This document shows, piece after piece, positions 25,246 to 36,182 of a stretch of DNA of 64,000 nt. Positions within the stretch are counted from its first letter, which is position 1. Every line of letters begins with the position of its first letter. Below the pieces are notes generated by a model, which ran no database searches, had not been told where the DNA came from, and worked only from the letters and a program-made list of their open reading frames with translations. The DNA comes from Camellia lanceoleosa (lineage: Eukaryota > Streptophyta > Magnoliopsida > Ericales > Theaceae). The DNA lies in contig CM045767.1 of the NCBI GenBank assembly GCA_025200525.1, positions 9,841,273-9,905,272 on the forward strand, in the 5' to 3' direction. The position numbers and the translations under genes were made by a program.

Positions 25246-25534
25246 GGGGTTTTCATGCAAATAACCCTAATTGTAAATGCACCTAAAATATAAAATTTGT
25301 GAAAAAATTTTTTGAAAAACATCACTAAAAATGAAAAGGTGAAAAATAAAAACAAAAAAATGATACATTTTTTTGTAGTGTTTTATTTGTAGTAAATTTT
25401 TTAATTTATTTTTTCATAAATACCTTAGTTTGGTATATTTGACTGAAATATGTAAAAAAAAAAAAAAAATTTAAATGTAAGAATTTAAAATACAATATTG
25501 AAAATATTTCCATATTAGTCTTTCCATATCATTT

Positions 25535-25862
25535 TTCTTAAATTATGTTATCATAATTGCAATGCAATATTATTTGAAAATAATTCATTTTGTATTATTT
25601 GTAAATAATTCTTAATTTGGAAAAGAAAAACCTACACCTACAAAGTCAATTAATCCATTAATAATGACTTTACAAATTTTCTTTAATTATATTGTTTCCA
25701 AAGGCTAATATGGAATGATTTTCAAAATTGTATTCTAAAATATTGAAAGATTTAGGTGTAGAGTTTCTTTTCCCAAATTGAGTAATATTTGCAAATATTA
25801 CAAAAGGAATTATTTTCAAATAATATTAAATTACAATTATGGCAATACATTTTAAGAAGAAA
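25535..25862. repeat. Inverted repeat with ~105-bp arms
   Basis: The left arm 25537-25642 contains ATTATTTGAAAATAATTCAT and ends near AACCTACACCT. The right arm 25755-25860 has the inverted forms (AGGTGTAGAGTTTC, GGAATTATTTTCAAATAAT). A loop of about 110 bases lies between them. No coding capacity; probably a decayed foldback transposon. Confidence 0.65.
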
Positions 25863-25903
25863 AAAAATTACAATAACTATTATCATATCTAAAATAATTA
25901 GAA

Positions 25904-25954
25904 TTATATAAATTTAAGTTTAAATTTTCAAAATTTAAACTTAAATTTATATAA
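25904..25954. repeat. Perfect 25-bp hairpin with 1-base centre
   Basis: Arms 25904-25928 and 25930-25954 are exact reverse complements around a single C at 25929 (centre AAATTTTCAAAATTT). Pairing continues outward with mismatches. It is purely AT apart from a few bases. Confidence 0.85.
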
Positions 25955-26270
25955 ATCTAATTTTGATAATAATTGCAAGACACAATGATATTTGGAATAT
26001 TTAATGATGTAAAATTTACAAAAAATAAATATATCAGAAAGTAAAATGTAAAAACATTCATCTCTTAGTTTTTAATTTATTTAAAATAATTATGCCTTAT
26101 AAAGTATATGTTAAACCAAACGCTTTTACAGAAATTCTTAAAAATATATGTATAACTGAATAAATCACATCAAATACGGGCTATATTCAACACATGCAAA
26201 TTTAAACTATTTTAAAAAAAATGTTTGGAAACTGTATAATAATAATAATATTATTATTTTGACTTACTAA

Positions 26271-27383
26271 CACTACAACAAAAAACACTTTCGGCGACCA
26301 AAATTTCGTTTTTCGTCGCTAAAAGTAGGGGAAATGGCGACTAAATTGGATTTCGTCGCCAAAAGTGCGCACTTTCGCCGACTAAACTCTTTTGGTCGCC
26401 AAATATAATGCTTTTAGCGACTAAAAGGCAATTTAGTCGCCACATGTAGGGCTTTTAGCGACTAATGGTTGTTTAGTAGCCAAAAGTCACGGTTTTTGGC
26501 AACTAAAATGATTTAGTAGCCAAAAGTCACGGTTTTGGCGACTAAACTTCAGTTTCGTCGCCGATTATAGGTGTTTTGGCGACTAAAACCTGTTTCGTCG
26601 CTGAAAGTGGACTTTTTTTGCTACAAAAAAAAAATAGTAGCTGAAAGCAGTGTTTTGGCGACAAAAATTCAGTTTAGTCGCCAAAACAGCGTCCGTATAC
26701 GCCTAAGTCACGATTTTTAGCGACGAAATAAGAATTAGTAGCCGAAATTTATAGCATTGGCGACTAAAAATTAATTTTAGTCGCCAAAAGTGGGCCAAAA
26801 TTTTTTTTAATAAATCATTTATTTTTTACATAAATTATATTTAATAAAAATAATTTTATTTATAAATATTGTTTTGTATTAATGTCGGTCAATATAGTAT
26901 ATAAATAATATATGTTGCATTTCTTTTCATGTGATGTTCTTGTGGCGTAGTGGGAAGAGTGTTGGTAAAGGTGCAGTGGTACGGGCGTTAGCGATTGAAA
27001 CACAGGAGTAGCGGATAATTTTTTTTTTCGGAAAAATGCTTTTGGCGACTAAACCATTTCGTCGCCAAATGTGCTGGTTTGGGCGACTAATGAGTTTGGT
27101 CGGCGATTCATGACCTATTGGCGACTAAAATAGGTGTCGCCAAATGTATAATTTGAAAAACAGGAATTGAGCATTGGCGACCAAAAAGTTTGAATCATTG
27201 AATACACCTTTTTTTCGACTAAACCGTTTTTAGTCGCCAAAACCTTGGGCGACCAATTATTCCCGACAAAACTGGCGACCAAAAAAATCAGTCGGCGAAG
27301 GTATAAAACCTACTTTTGGCGACTAAAAACTGGACCTTTGGCGACTAATACTTTAGTCGCCAAATGTGATTTTTCTTGTAGTG
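26271..27383. mobile_element. CACTA-type nonautonomous element, 1113 bp, TSD TAA
   Basis: The ends are CACTACAACAAAAAACAC and the inverted GATTTTTCTTGTAGTG, the hallmark of CACTA (En/Spm) transposons. A 3-bp TAA duplication flanks both ends (26268-26270, 27384-27386). The interior carries a dense array of GGCGACTAA and its inverse TTAGTCGCC with variable spacers, like the subterminal transposase-binding repeats of this superfamily but spread through almost the whole element. No transposase ORF is present. A tRNA-like segment sits at 26943-27003. Confidence 0.85.
26943..27003 (+). other. tRNA-like (pol III box A/B-like) segment inside the CACTA element
   Basis: TGGCGTAGTGGG at 26943-26954 fits the tRNA A-box consensus (TRGCNNARYNGG). 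GCGATTGAAACAC about 37 bases later resembles a decayed B box, and a T run follows. The related element at 63273 has a matching segment at 63788-63865 with a better B box (GATTTGAATCTC). It is probably a captured tRNA or SINE head; a functional tRNA gene is not supported because the cloverleaf arms do not pair well. Confidence 0.45.
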
Positions 27384-27386
27384 TAA

Positions 27387-29460
27387 TTTTGCACAATTTT
27401 GCTATTCTTAAACTTAATTATCATTGATTTTAAAAATCTGCTAAAGTCATGTATAACTTGCTTCTAGTAAATAAGTTTAAGGCATTTAAAAGTATCTATA
27501 AATGGGGTTACAACCTTGCAACAAAAAAAAAAAAATGTACCAACATGTTATAGTGAAAACAATTAAAATATATATTGTTAAAAAAAATATAAGCATACAA
27601 TTTTTTATTTTTTTTTATTTTTTAAATGTGAACATGGAGGTATTTCTTTTTTTACATATTGAATCATCACAAACACTCAATCATATTTCTCTAAAAAAAA
27701 TTTAAAACCCCCAAAACATTAACTTTTTTAATAGAGATGATCTACACTTTAGATTCATTGATGCCGCCCTCCCCTCTCCACACCACAAGTATCAGTTAGC
27801 CATGAATTTTGAAGAAAAAATTGGGACATAATTAATAGAAAATAATAAACATTAACTAACATTAAATATATCTGCCAAAAGAGTTTATAAAAGTGTTGGG
27901 GTGATCTATTGCATAAATTAATATTTTGAATGATAAGCAAGTTTTATATGGTGTGAAAAAAGGTTTGATTGTGTAACAATTAGAGTTTTGTGTAGAGAGG
28001 ATATATTGGAGAAAAAAGCGAAGAAAAAAAAAATTTAATCTATCATTTTGAATTTTTATAAGAGATAATAAGTTTGGACAAATAAAAAAAAGTTTCTATT
28101 AACCTTCTTTTTGAAAAACATAAATTATGAAATAATTAGTATTTTTATAATTATTACATTAATGTGTTAGCCGATATCATTTTTTAAAACTATTTTTTAA
28201 TTCAAAAATTTAATTAAAATTTTTGAAACTCTCTCAAGGTTTCTCACCAAAATCCCTCTACCCATAAGATGTGGGGTCACTGCGGTAATATGTAATAAAG
28301 ATAGATATGCTACAATCACATAAAATGGATATTTTCGAATGTTAATTCATTTATCATATGCAAATATGATTAATGAGCTAGATCAAGTTGAACAAAGATC
28401 CTTCATCTTAAAACTACATCAAATTGCATGTGCTAAAAAATATTGATACGAAATGAGATCCTCTGTTCAAAAAACATAAAAATAATAATTCAGTGTATGT
28501 TTGGAAAAAAAAAAAAATGAGATCATTAGTAAATTTTATAAATTTTAATAATTAAAGTCTTAAAATTTTTTATTATTCTATAATTATTTTAGAAAGTTAC
28601 TATTGAATTGTAATTTTTCCTTGTACCACCACTTATCACCATGCATATGATTTTTTTAAATTTAAATTAATCAAAAACCATATCACCAAGTGCATGGAGT
28701 AGGAACTTTTTTTAAGATAGAACATCTTGTATCTATAAGTTTAAAATCATCAATACTAAACAAAACACAATTTATAATTGGTTCAAAAAAGTAACATTGA
28801 CAATTTTGCAAATGGTGAATACACTTCTTACATGAGAAGCCCCAATATTTTGAATGAATCACAAAATGTGTGCGAATAAAACCATTTTTACTAAACTCCC
28901 ATCTTAGAGATTGACCATCACCCACGTGTTAATATATTTCAACAATGTATTGTAGTGTTAAATAGTACTAAATTATAGTTCAATTAAAAATAGTAATATT
29001 TTTTATTATAAAAATAATAATGTTGGTGCAAATTCATAAGAGTTCAATCTAGATCACATTATAATAAAATTATGAATATTTTTTTTTAAGTACAAAAAAT
29101 AGTGAATTTAAAAAGTAGGACTAGATATTTTTTTTTAATAAATTAACCCTTGAGAAGCACGTTGGACGGTCTGTAATTACGTAATCATGTTTATGACTTT
29201 GTGAGTGATTAGGCCGTCATGTTAAAGAAGAAGCAAAGTTGGAACTATATAAAATAGAGAATTGAGCCTTTGTTGTATACTTGTTATTTTGTTCTATTTG
29301 TTTTTTTAACAAACTTCCATACTATATTAACAAAAGAACAGAAATCTTTTGTCTACCAGGATGAACATCTTCGTGCACGCCAAGGCATTGAGTTTTCTAC
29401 CACCTAAGCCTATTAAAGTGGAATAAGAGTACATATACATTTACATGCATATATATATAT

Positions 29461-29463
<3 letters not shown>
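27387..29463. other. AT-rich intergenic region
   Basis: No gene is supported. ORFs at 27502-27705 and 28683-28925 have no recognisable domain or plausible codon use. Several A and T runs of 8-13 bases occur; no inverted repeat stands out. Confidence 0.6.

Positions 29464-29553
<90 letters not shown>
29464..29553. repeat. (GA)n microsatellite, ~90 bp
   Basis: An uninterrupted AG repeat of about 45 units ends in AGGGAG. It is the longest pure dinucleotide run in the window. Confidence 0.95.
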
Positions 29554-29556
<3 letters not shown>

Positions 29557-29852
29557 TTGTGCAAAATACAGTTTAATCTGTTAAAATTGCACCGATTCGC
29601 ATTAATTTATATCATTTTATCTGCTAACCGCAGATTGAATTTTAAAATTTATAATCCGTTTTCAAACACATTCCGTTATAGTTAATACATATATATTTTT
29701 AACCTCTAATGAAATATTAAAATAAAAATGAATATAAGAAAGATTTAAAATATGAAATTTGTTACAAATTAATAGTTATATATATGAAAAATATTATGTA
29801 AAATTAGTTTGTATTATATATATGAAAAATATTATGTAAATTAGTGTTATAT

Positions 29853-30201
29853 CACTACAAAAAATTAAGGTTTTAAAGACCAAAATTTAGAGACAAAATT
29901 ATTTTTTAGGGACCAAATATTTTTGTTACGAAAAGTGTCGTCATTATATTTTTAGCAACGAAAATTGGACATTAGTGATGAATTATTTTTATTTTGGGAC
30001 CAAATTTTTTGTTTCAAAAAATAAAACATTTTGAGACTAAATTATTTTGTCCCTAAAAGCCTTGTTTTTGTTTTTTTGGGACGACCTTTTAGCGACTATT
30101 CTCACAACGATAAAAATTAATCCTTAAATGTCTTTTGCAACAAAATTTTCACTTTTATAGATCAAAAAATTTGGTCTCTAAAACTCTTATATGTTGTAGT
30201 G
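29853..30201. mobile_element. CACTA-type MITE, 349 bp, TSD TAT
   Basis: CACTACAAAAAATTAAGG at the left and ATATGTTGTAGTG at the right are inverted ends. TAT flanks both sides (29850-29852, 30202-30204). The interior has GGGACCAAAT/ATTTGGTC(T/C)C-type inverted motifs in place of the GGCGACTAA motif of the larger element, so it is a separate subfamily with the same design. Noncoding. Confidence 0.8.
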
Positions 30202-30464
30202 TATATTATGCCAATGCTTAATAATTGGTTAGAACATTTTTCAATTCTTCAATCCGTTCAAACCGCGATTTATCAATCCGTCAAACTACCATTCAATTTA
30301 CAATTTTACTCTCAAACCGTTTGAACCGCACTGAGCACGCCTCTATATATATATATACATAGACATACTGTGCACAACCCTATATATATATATATATGTT
30401 TTTTTTTTTCCTCCTATTTTTAGAATTCAAAATACGGTTATATCTAGCATACTCTTAAAAGGAG

Positions 30465-30815
30465 GAGGGTTGTTTTGGCCATGGGGTCTACTATGGACTC
30501 CATTTTGATGATTCAAACCGTTCATTTTATCAGGCATTTCGTATATTTCATCCACAAAAAATTATTAGGTCGATTCGATAATTATAATTTGTTCAATTTA
30601 TTATTTTTGTCATAAAAAAAAATGTATAGTTTATTTTTTAAAAGCACAATTGTCATCCATTTTTTTAGTGAAAAACATGATAAATTAAACAAGTTACAGT
30701 TAGCGAATCGACCTAATTTTCTTTCGAATGAAATACATAAAATGTCCAACAAAATGAACTATTCAAATTATCAAAACAAGACCCATAATGAGTCTCACGA
30801 GTCGAAAGAATTCCC
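30465..30815. repeat. Foldback element related to 21083-21475
   Basis: Left-arm features (TCCATTTTGATGATTCAAAC, GTTCATTTTAT, AGGTCGATTCG) return inverted on the right (AATTATCAAAACAAGACCC, AAAATGAACTATTC, CGAATCGACCT). The TTTGATNATNCNAA core is shared with the element at 21 kb, so both probably belong to one family. The plus ORF at 30622-30837 lies across the palindrome and is not considered a gene. Confidence 0.7.
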
Positions 30816-30894
30816 TCCAATCAAGATTTTGGCCTGAAAGGAATCCCTCCCACCCTTAAATATATACAAAAAAGGGATCCACTAAGTGGCATGG

Positions 30895-31664
30895 TGTTAG
30901 CACCCTAAGACTTGGACACCTAGGTTGGCATGTAGTGGCATCTTGCACCTATGTCAACTGTCCAAGTCAAGTATGAGGGAGGCATGCCCAAGTCAAGGTA
31001 ACAATGTGGCAGTGGCAATGCCACCAAACTCAAAGGCAAGTGATGCTTCATGTGGGCAAATGCACGGCTATATTTAACCCAAATGCTGCTGGCAGCATAG
31101 ACTTGTTGGGTCAAACAGATCAGTAGGCATGACACTTTATGGCAGACCAAGACTTACAATTTCGTGGGTTAGACTCAGGAGGGTTCAAAAGGCTGAAATG
31201 GATAGGTAGTTCAAATCAGTTTTATTTGGCATGATGCAAAGCTGATAGACAGGGCAGTTTATAGCAGTTATGCTTGCAATAAGTCATGACAAAGCCTACT
31301 AGAATTAAGGAACTGGTCCAAGACAGTTCTAGGCAATTTCGATAGTTACAATCAGTGACCTTGTTGGTTTGAATTTACCCTAGCAATTGGGGTGTCAACT
31401 GCTCATAACTGATTTGTAAAATGCCTATAAATGTTAAGGCATAGAGGGATTTAGATAGATCATGTTATCTGTACGAATACTCATGTATCCTTGTATTATC
31501 TAGTGGTAATAAAGGTTGGGAATGGTTCCTGTAATATATTTGTGTATGCTTGCTTGTTTACAAAACTTATAGTGGGTAATTCGTGTATGCTTGGCTGAGA
31601 CTAAGTGCTGTAACTTAGTGCCATTATAGGCTGGAAATGGAAAACGAAAATTGACCCTGTAACA
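30895..31664 (+). repeat. 5' LTR of the chromovirus
   Basis: Begins TGTTAGCACC and ends CTGTAACA. In the first ~240 bases I count about 16 differences from the 3' LTR, all transitions. This points to an old insertion with cytosine-methylation decay. Confidence 0.92.
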
Positions 31665-31666
31665 AT

Positions 31667-31684
31667 TGGTATCAGAGCATGGTT
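31667..31684 (+). other. Primer-binding site, initiator Met-tRNA type
   Basis: TGGTATCAGAGCATGG starts two bases after the LTR and matches the usual plant TGGTATCAGAGC site. Confidence 0.9.
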
Positions 31685-31692
31685 ATGCTTTA

Positions 31693-32754
31693 ATGGTTTC
31701 TAGCACGAATACCTTGAAAGAAAGAGTAACGTAGTTAGAAAATCTCGTGAGTGACCTTGCTGATGAGAACCGTTTGTTGATGGATTGATTGGATGCTATG
31801 GCCTTAGGATTTCTTGCCCTTGAGACCTCGACATCAGATCGGTTCAAAGACATGCTGACGGATATGCTTGCCATTTCAGATTCTTGGAAGGACAAGTTTC
31901 AAGAAGTTATGGACAAACTAACCCTTCTAAAGAAGACTGTTTGTGGGCATACGAATTCTGACAAGACTCCTTTAAACATCAAAGTTCTAGACCCTAAAGC
32001 TTTCGGTAGAAATCGGAGTACCAAGGAACTTGAGAACTTTCTGTGGGACATGGAGTAGTACTTTAAGGCTGTTCATGTGCTAGAAGGAGAGAAGGTTACA
32101 ATCACAAGTATGTACCTTACTGGTGATGCTAAACTTTAGTAGCGAACACGTGTCAGGGATGATGCTCGGCCAGAGATCTCAACATGGGAGACTCTTAAGA
32201 AGGAAATAAAAGAACAATTCCTTCCTTACAACACATCTTGGGTTGCAAGAGATACCTTGAAACGGTTGAAGCATTTGGGATCAGTGAGGGACTATGTGAA
32301 AGAATTCAGTTCTTTGATGCTTGACATCAAGAACATGTCAGAGGAAAATAAACTCTTCAACTTTATGTTCGGGTTGCAGAATTGGGCCCAGTTAGAACTT
32401 CGGAGACTCGGTGTCAAAGATTTTCCCTCTGCCATGGCTGTAGCGGATGGGTTGCTTAACTACAAGTTAAGCAAGGAACCCACGACTGAAACCAGCAAAT
32501 CCAAGAAGAAAGGAAAAGAGAAGACGAAAGAGAAGAAGTCTGGTTTCAAGAAGGGAAAAGAGGGTTCCAAGTACAAGCAAAAAGGGGATTCTCCTCAGAC
32601 CAATGGTAGGAAATCTAACAAAGGGTGTTTCATCTGTGATGGACCCCATAGAGTAAAAGACTGTCCTAAACGTGAGAAACTTAACGTTATGGTCGCGAAA
32701 GATAACAAAAAGGAGTTGGATTCTGATGGGTCGACTAGGGTAAACCCCTTATAA
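31693..32754 (+). pseudogene. Chromovirus gag (broken)
   Basis: One frame runs from the ATG at 31693 to the stop at 32752-32754 but is interrupted by several in-frame stops (for example at 31786, 32056 and 32138). It contains the retrotransposon gag core (REIKEQFLP-like segment about 32200, then a helical region with VRDYVKEFSSLMLDI), a long Lys-rich linker and a single zinc knuckle at about 32626-32665 with spacing CX2CX3HX4C (CFIC...H...C). The knuckle normally packages element RNA in the cytoplasmic particle. The Lys-rich stretch before it resembles other plant chromovirus Gag proteins. Confidence 0.85.
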
Positions 32755-32769
32755 TTGCTCAATGCAATT

Positions 32770-33110
32770 CATGTGGACAAAACCCTTATAATTGGTCTAA
32801 TGTACATCAAGGTGACATTGGCGGATACTGACATTGCGGCAATAGTAGACACCGGTGCCACGCATAACTTTCTGTCGGAAAAAGTTGTACAGACCCTTGG
32901 ATTGCAAGTTACCCAAAGTGCTAGTTGAATCAAGGTAGTAAACTTAGTGGATTAATCGGTACAAAGAATGGCTTCCAAAGTAAAGATCATAGTTGGAGAT
33001 TGGACTGAACAAATTAACTTGATGGTGGTTCCTTTGGATGATTTTGATATCATCTTAGGAAATGATTTCTTTGTGACTGTAAAAGTGGTTTTGATGCCAT
33101 ATTTGGGTGG
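32770..33110 (+). pseudogene. Chromovirus aspartic protease (broken)
   Basis: The frame around 32800-32930 contains IVDTGATHNFLS, the aspartic protease active site with DTGA. Stops follow at about 32926 and 32953, after which LMVVPLDDFDIILGNDF continues the retropepsin fold in the frame opened at 32968. This enzyme would cleave the Gag-Pol polyprotein. Confidence 0.8.
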
Positions 33111-33199
33111 GATACTTATTTTGGATGACGACAAGCCTTGCTGTGTCGTTGGTTGCAGTAAATCAAACAAAAACAAGGGCACAAAGAGGAAGACAGAGA

Positions 33200-34010
33200 C
33201 CTTCTCAGCAATTCAAGTGCAAAACGGTTTGAAAAAGTATGCAGAGACTTATCTTGCTGCCTTGGTGGAAATCAAACCCGACCTGTCGGTAGAAGTGCCA
33301 GATGAAGTGGCAGAAGTGTTGAGGGAATTTGAGGATGTAATGCCTCCGAAGTTACTAAAGTCACTTCCTCCTCGACGTGCCATTGATCACAAAATAGAGT
33401 TGATTCTGGGTGCTAAGCCTCCAACGAAGGCACCCTACAGAATGTCCCCAATGGAACTCACGGAGTTGCGAAGGCAACTGATAGACTTATTGGATGTTGG
33501 ACTGGTTCAGCCATCCAAGGCCCCTTACGGTGCCCCAGTACTTTTTCAAAAGAAGCAAGATGGAAGTTTGCGCATGTGTGTGGATTATCGGGCTCTCAAA
33601 AAAATGACTATAAAGAACAAGCACCCAGTCTCTTTGGTGGCAGACCTATTCGATCAATTGTGCAAGGCCACTTACTTCACAAAATTGGATTTACGTGTTG
33701 GCTATTGGCAAGTCCGAGTGTCTGAAGGGATGAGTCAAAGACCACATGTGTTACAAGGTATGGGTCTTTTGTGTTCCTAGTAATCTTTGTTTGGGTTAAC
33801 TAACTTGTGATTACATTCTGTAATCTTACGAATGATGTATTTAATAATTATGTCGATCAGTTTGTTGTTGTTTATTTGGATGATATTGTAATATATAGTG
33901 AGTCCCTAGAGAATCATTTGTCCCACCTTCGAATGGTGTTCACTCGGTTACGAGAACACCAGTTGTATGTCAAGAAAGAAAAATGTGAGTTTGCCTAGCG
34001 GGAAATTAAA
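33200..34010 (+). pseudogene. Chromovirus reverse transcriptase (broken)
   Basis: Conserved Ty3 RT blocks appear in order: a proline-rich entry (KAPYRMSP), LRMCVDYRALKK, FTKLDLRVGYWQVRV, then a frameshifted stretch at about 33735-33830, then FNNYVDQFVVVYLDDIVIYS with the catalytic YLDD intact (about 33870). The frameshifts around the palm make it nonfunctional. Confidence 0.88.
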
Positions 34011-34013
34011 TTC

Positions 34014-34650
34014 TTGGGGCATGTAATTTGCAAAGGCCTCGTAAAGATGGACAACAGAAAAGTGCAAGCAATCATGGATTGGCAAGCACTATGCAAAATG
34101 GCTGAGTTGCGCTCCTTTTTGGGTTTGGCCAACTATTATAGAAAATTCATTGAGGGATACTCAAAGAAGGCAGCACCTCTCACGGATTTGCTCAAAAAAG
34201 ACAGACCTTGGCAATGGGATAAAAGTTGTCAAGCGGCCTTTGACAAATTGAAAGTGGCTGTTGCAAGTGAACCGATTTTGCGGTTACCTGATTTTGAACT
34301 TCCATCCGAATTACATACTGATGCCTCTGATAAGGCTAGTGGCGGTGTTTTGGTGCAAGAGGTGCACCTGGTTGCGTTCGAAAGTTGGAAGTTAAATGAT
34401 GCTGAGAAGAAGTATTCTGCCATGAAAAGGAAATGATAGCAATTGTGCATTGTCTTCAGATTTGGAGAGTTTACCTGCTTGGAACCAAATTCGTGGTATT
34501 GACGGATAATGTGGCAAATACTTTCTTCAAAACACAAAAGAAGTTGTCTCCAAGGCAGGCTAGATGGCAAGAATTCCTTGAAGAGTATGACTTTGAATGG
34601 CGACACAAACTTGGGCGTCACAACTAGGTTACTGATGCTTTGAGTCGGAA
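34014..34650 (+). pseudogene. Chromovirus RT connection and RNase H (broken)
   Basis: [29 protein letters not shown] marks the thumb/connection (about 34120-34200). [16 protein letters not shown] (about 34312) carries the first RNase H aspartate. The continuation with VYLLGTKFVVLTDN (about 34460) carries another. A frameshift separates 34436 from 34433 onward and a stop interrupts at 34625. Confidence 0.85.
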
Positions 34651-35700
34651 GGAATTGCGGACTATGTTGCTACGATATCAAACATTGAAACTCAACTGTT
34701 GGAAAGGATTCGGGCAAATGTTACAATTGATTCTGAATATCAAAGGCTGGTTCAGCAAGTGAAGGAAGGCACTGTGTGTCGCTATTAGTTGGAAAACGAT
34801 CTACTCCATGGCAAAGGAGATAGATTATATGTCCCTAGTATTGGTAGGCTGAGATTAGAGTTGCTTAGAGAAACTCATGATCCACAATGAGTGGGTCACC
34901 CCAGACAACAACGCATGATGGCTTTACTGTCTCGTCCCTATTGTTGGCCAAAAATGGAGGAAGATGTAGAAGCTTATGTCAAAACTTACTTAGTGTGCCA
35001 ACTAGACAAGACAGAGAGAAAAAAGGTAGCTGGACTGCTGTAATCGTTGCCTACTCCAACAAAGCCATGGGTGTCTGTTTCCATGGACTTCATATCAGAG
35101 TTGTCAAAAGTGAACGGTATGCATTCTATTAGGGTTGTTGTTGATTGTTTCTCTAAATATGTTGTATTTATCCTTGCCCCTCATCCTTGTCCCACCGATG
35201 TTGCGGCAGACCTATTTTATAAGTATGTAGTGAAATATTTTGGTTTGCCTGAAGATATTGTTAGTGATAGAGATACCCAATTTACGAGACGGTTTTGGAT
35301 TGTGCTATTTAACTTGATGGGATCTGAATTAAAGTTTTCTATAGCAAATCATTCTCAGATGGATGGACAGACCGAGAGAATGAATGTTTTGCTGGAAGAA
35401 TACCTCTGACATTATGTGACTGCAAGTCAGAGGAATTGGATTGACCTGTTGGATAGCGCCTAGTTTTGTTATAATCTGCACCGGTCATCTATCACAAGCA
35501 TGAGCCCATTTGAATTAGCCACAGGGCAACAGCCCTTCACTCCGCATGAAGTGGCATGGACTGGCTCAAGGGGTAGATGTCCTGTAGCATACCAGTTTGC
35601 AAGAGTTAAACAAGACATGCTGGATGAAGCACAAGATAGTTTGGCTAAGGCAAACAAACTGATGAAAAAGTATGCTAACAAAGGGCATTAGAATTCAAAG
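34650..35700 (+). pseudogene. Chromovirus integrase (broken)
   Basis: The zinc-binding N-terminus (HDP..., CxxC-like VCQLDK) lies at about 34880-35020. The catalytic core at 35047-35409 shows the three acidic positions, SMDFIS, VSDRDTQF and QTERMN, in normal spacing. The C-terminal part continues past a stop at 35408 to SPFELATGQQPFTPHE (about 35500). It would join element DNA to the chromosome. Several stops occur at family tryptophans. Confidence 0.88.
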
Positions 35701-35989
35701 TAGGAGACAAGGTGCTGCTGAAGCTTACTCCATAGATTTGGAAAAAGATAAGTAGCAAGACAGCGCACCGAGGCCTTGTTCCAAAATATGATGGACCCAT
35801 TGAAATTCTGAAATGTGTGGGAAATGTTGCTTACAGGCTTAAGTTGCTTGACCGGTTGAAGATACACCCAACAATCCATGTTAGTTTCCTGAAACCTTAT
35901 CATGAGGATTAGGTTAACATAACACGGACGCAAGCTCGACGCACTCCTCTAGTGATTAGAAAATAGTTTGATAAAGAAGTGGAACAGAT

Positions 35990-36160
35990 TTTGGACCACA
36001 AGACAGAGGGGCAAAGCAAGAAAAATCGAAGAACTCATTACTTGGTTAAAGTGGAAGGGTTCTCCTGAAGCGAATACAAGTTGAAAAAATGATGTGACTC
36101 TATGGCAGTTTGAGAAACAAATTACAGACTACTTAGAGGCCTTATCGACGAGGACGTTGG
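35990..36160 (+). pseudogene. Chromodomain of the chromovirus integrase (broken)
   Basis: Near 36035 the order HYLVK, then (one frame over) KWKGSPEANTS, a stop where the family has Trp, and LWQFEKQITDYL reproduces a chromodomain end. Chromodomains direct insertion to particular chromatin. The frameshift and stop show decay. Confidence 0.72.
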
Positions 36161-36168
36161 CTTTCTTC

Positions 36169-36182
36169 TGGTGGGGGTGGTT
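36169..36182 (+). other. Polypurine tract of the chromovirus
   Basis: CTGGTGGGGGTGGTT directly precedes the 3' LTR, as expected for the plus-strand primer. Confidence 0.65.

Noticed and set aside
26943..27003. Genuine tRNA gene
   Set aside because: A-box and B-box resemblance only; arms do not form a cloverleaf and no anticodon loop is evident.
26271..27383. CRISPR-like spaced repeats
   Set aside because: Repeats occur in both orientations with irregular spacing and are bounded by CACTA ends with a target duplication; this is a plant transposon.
30920..31150. 76-residue minus ORF
   Set aside because: Lies within the chromovirus 5' LTR and is not kept open in the 3' LTR.
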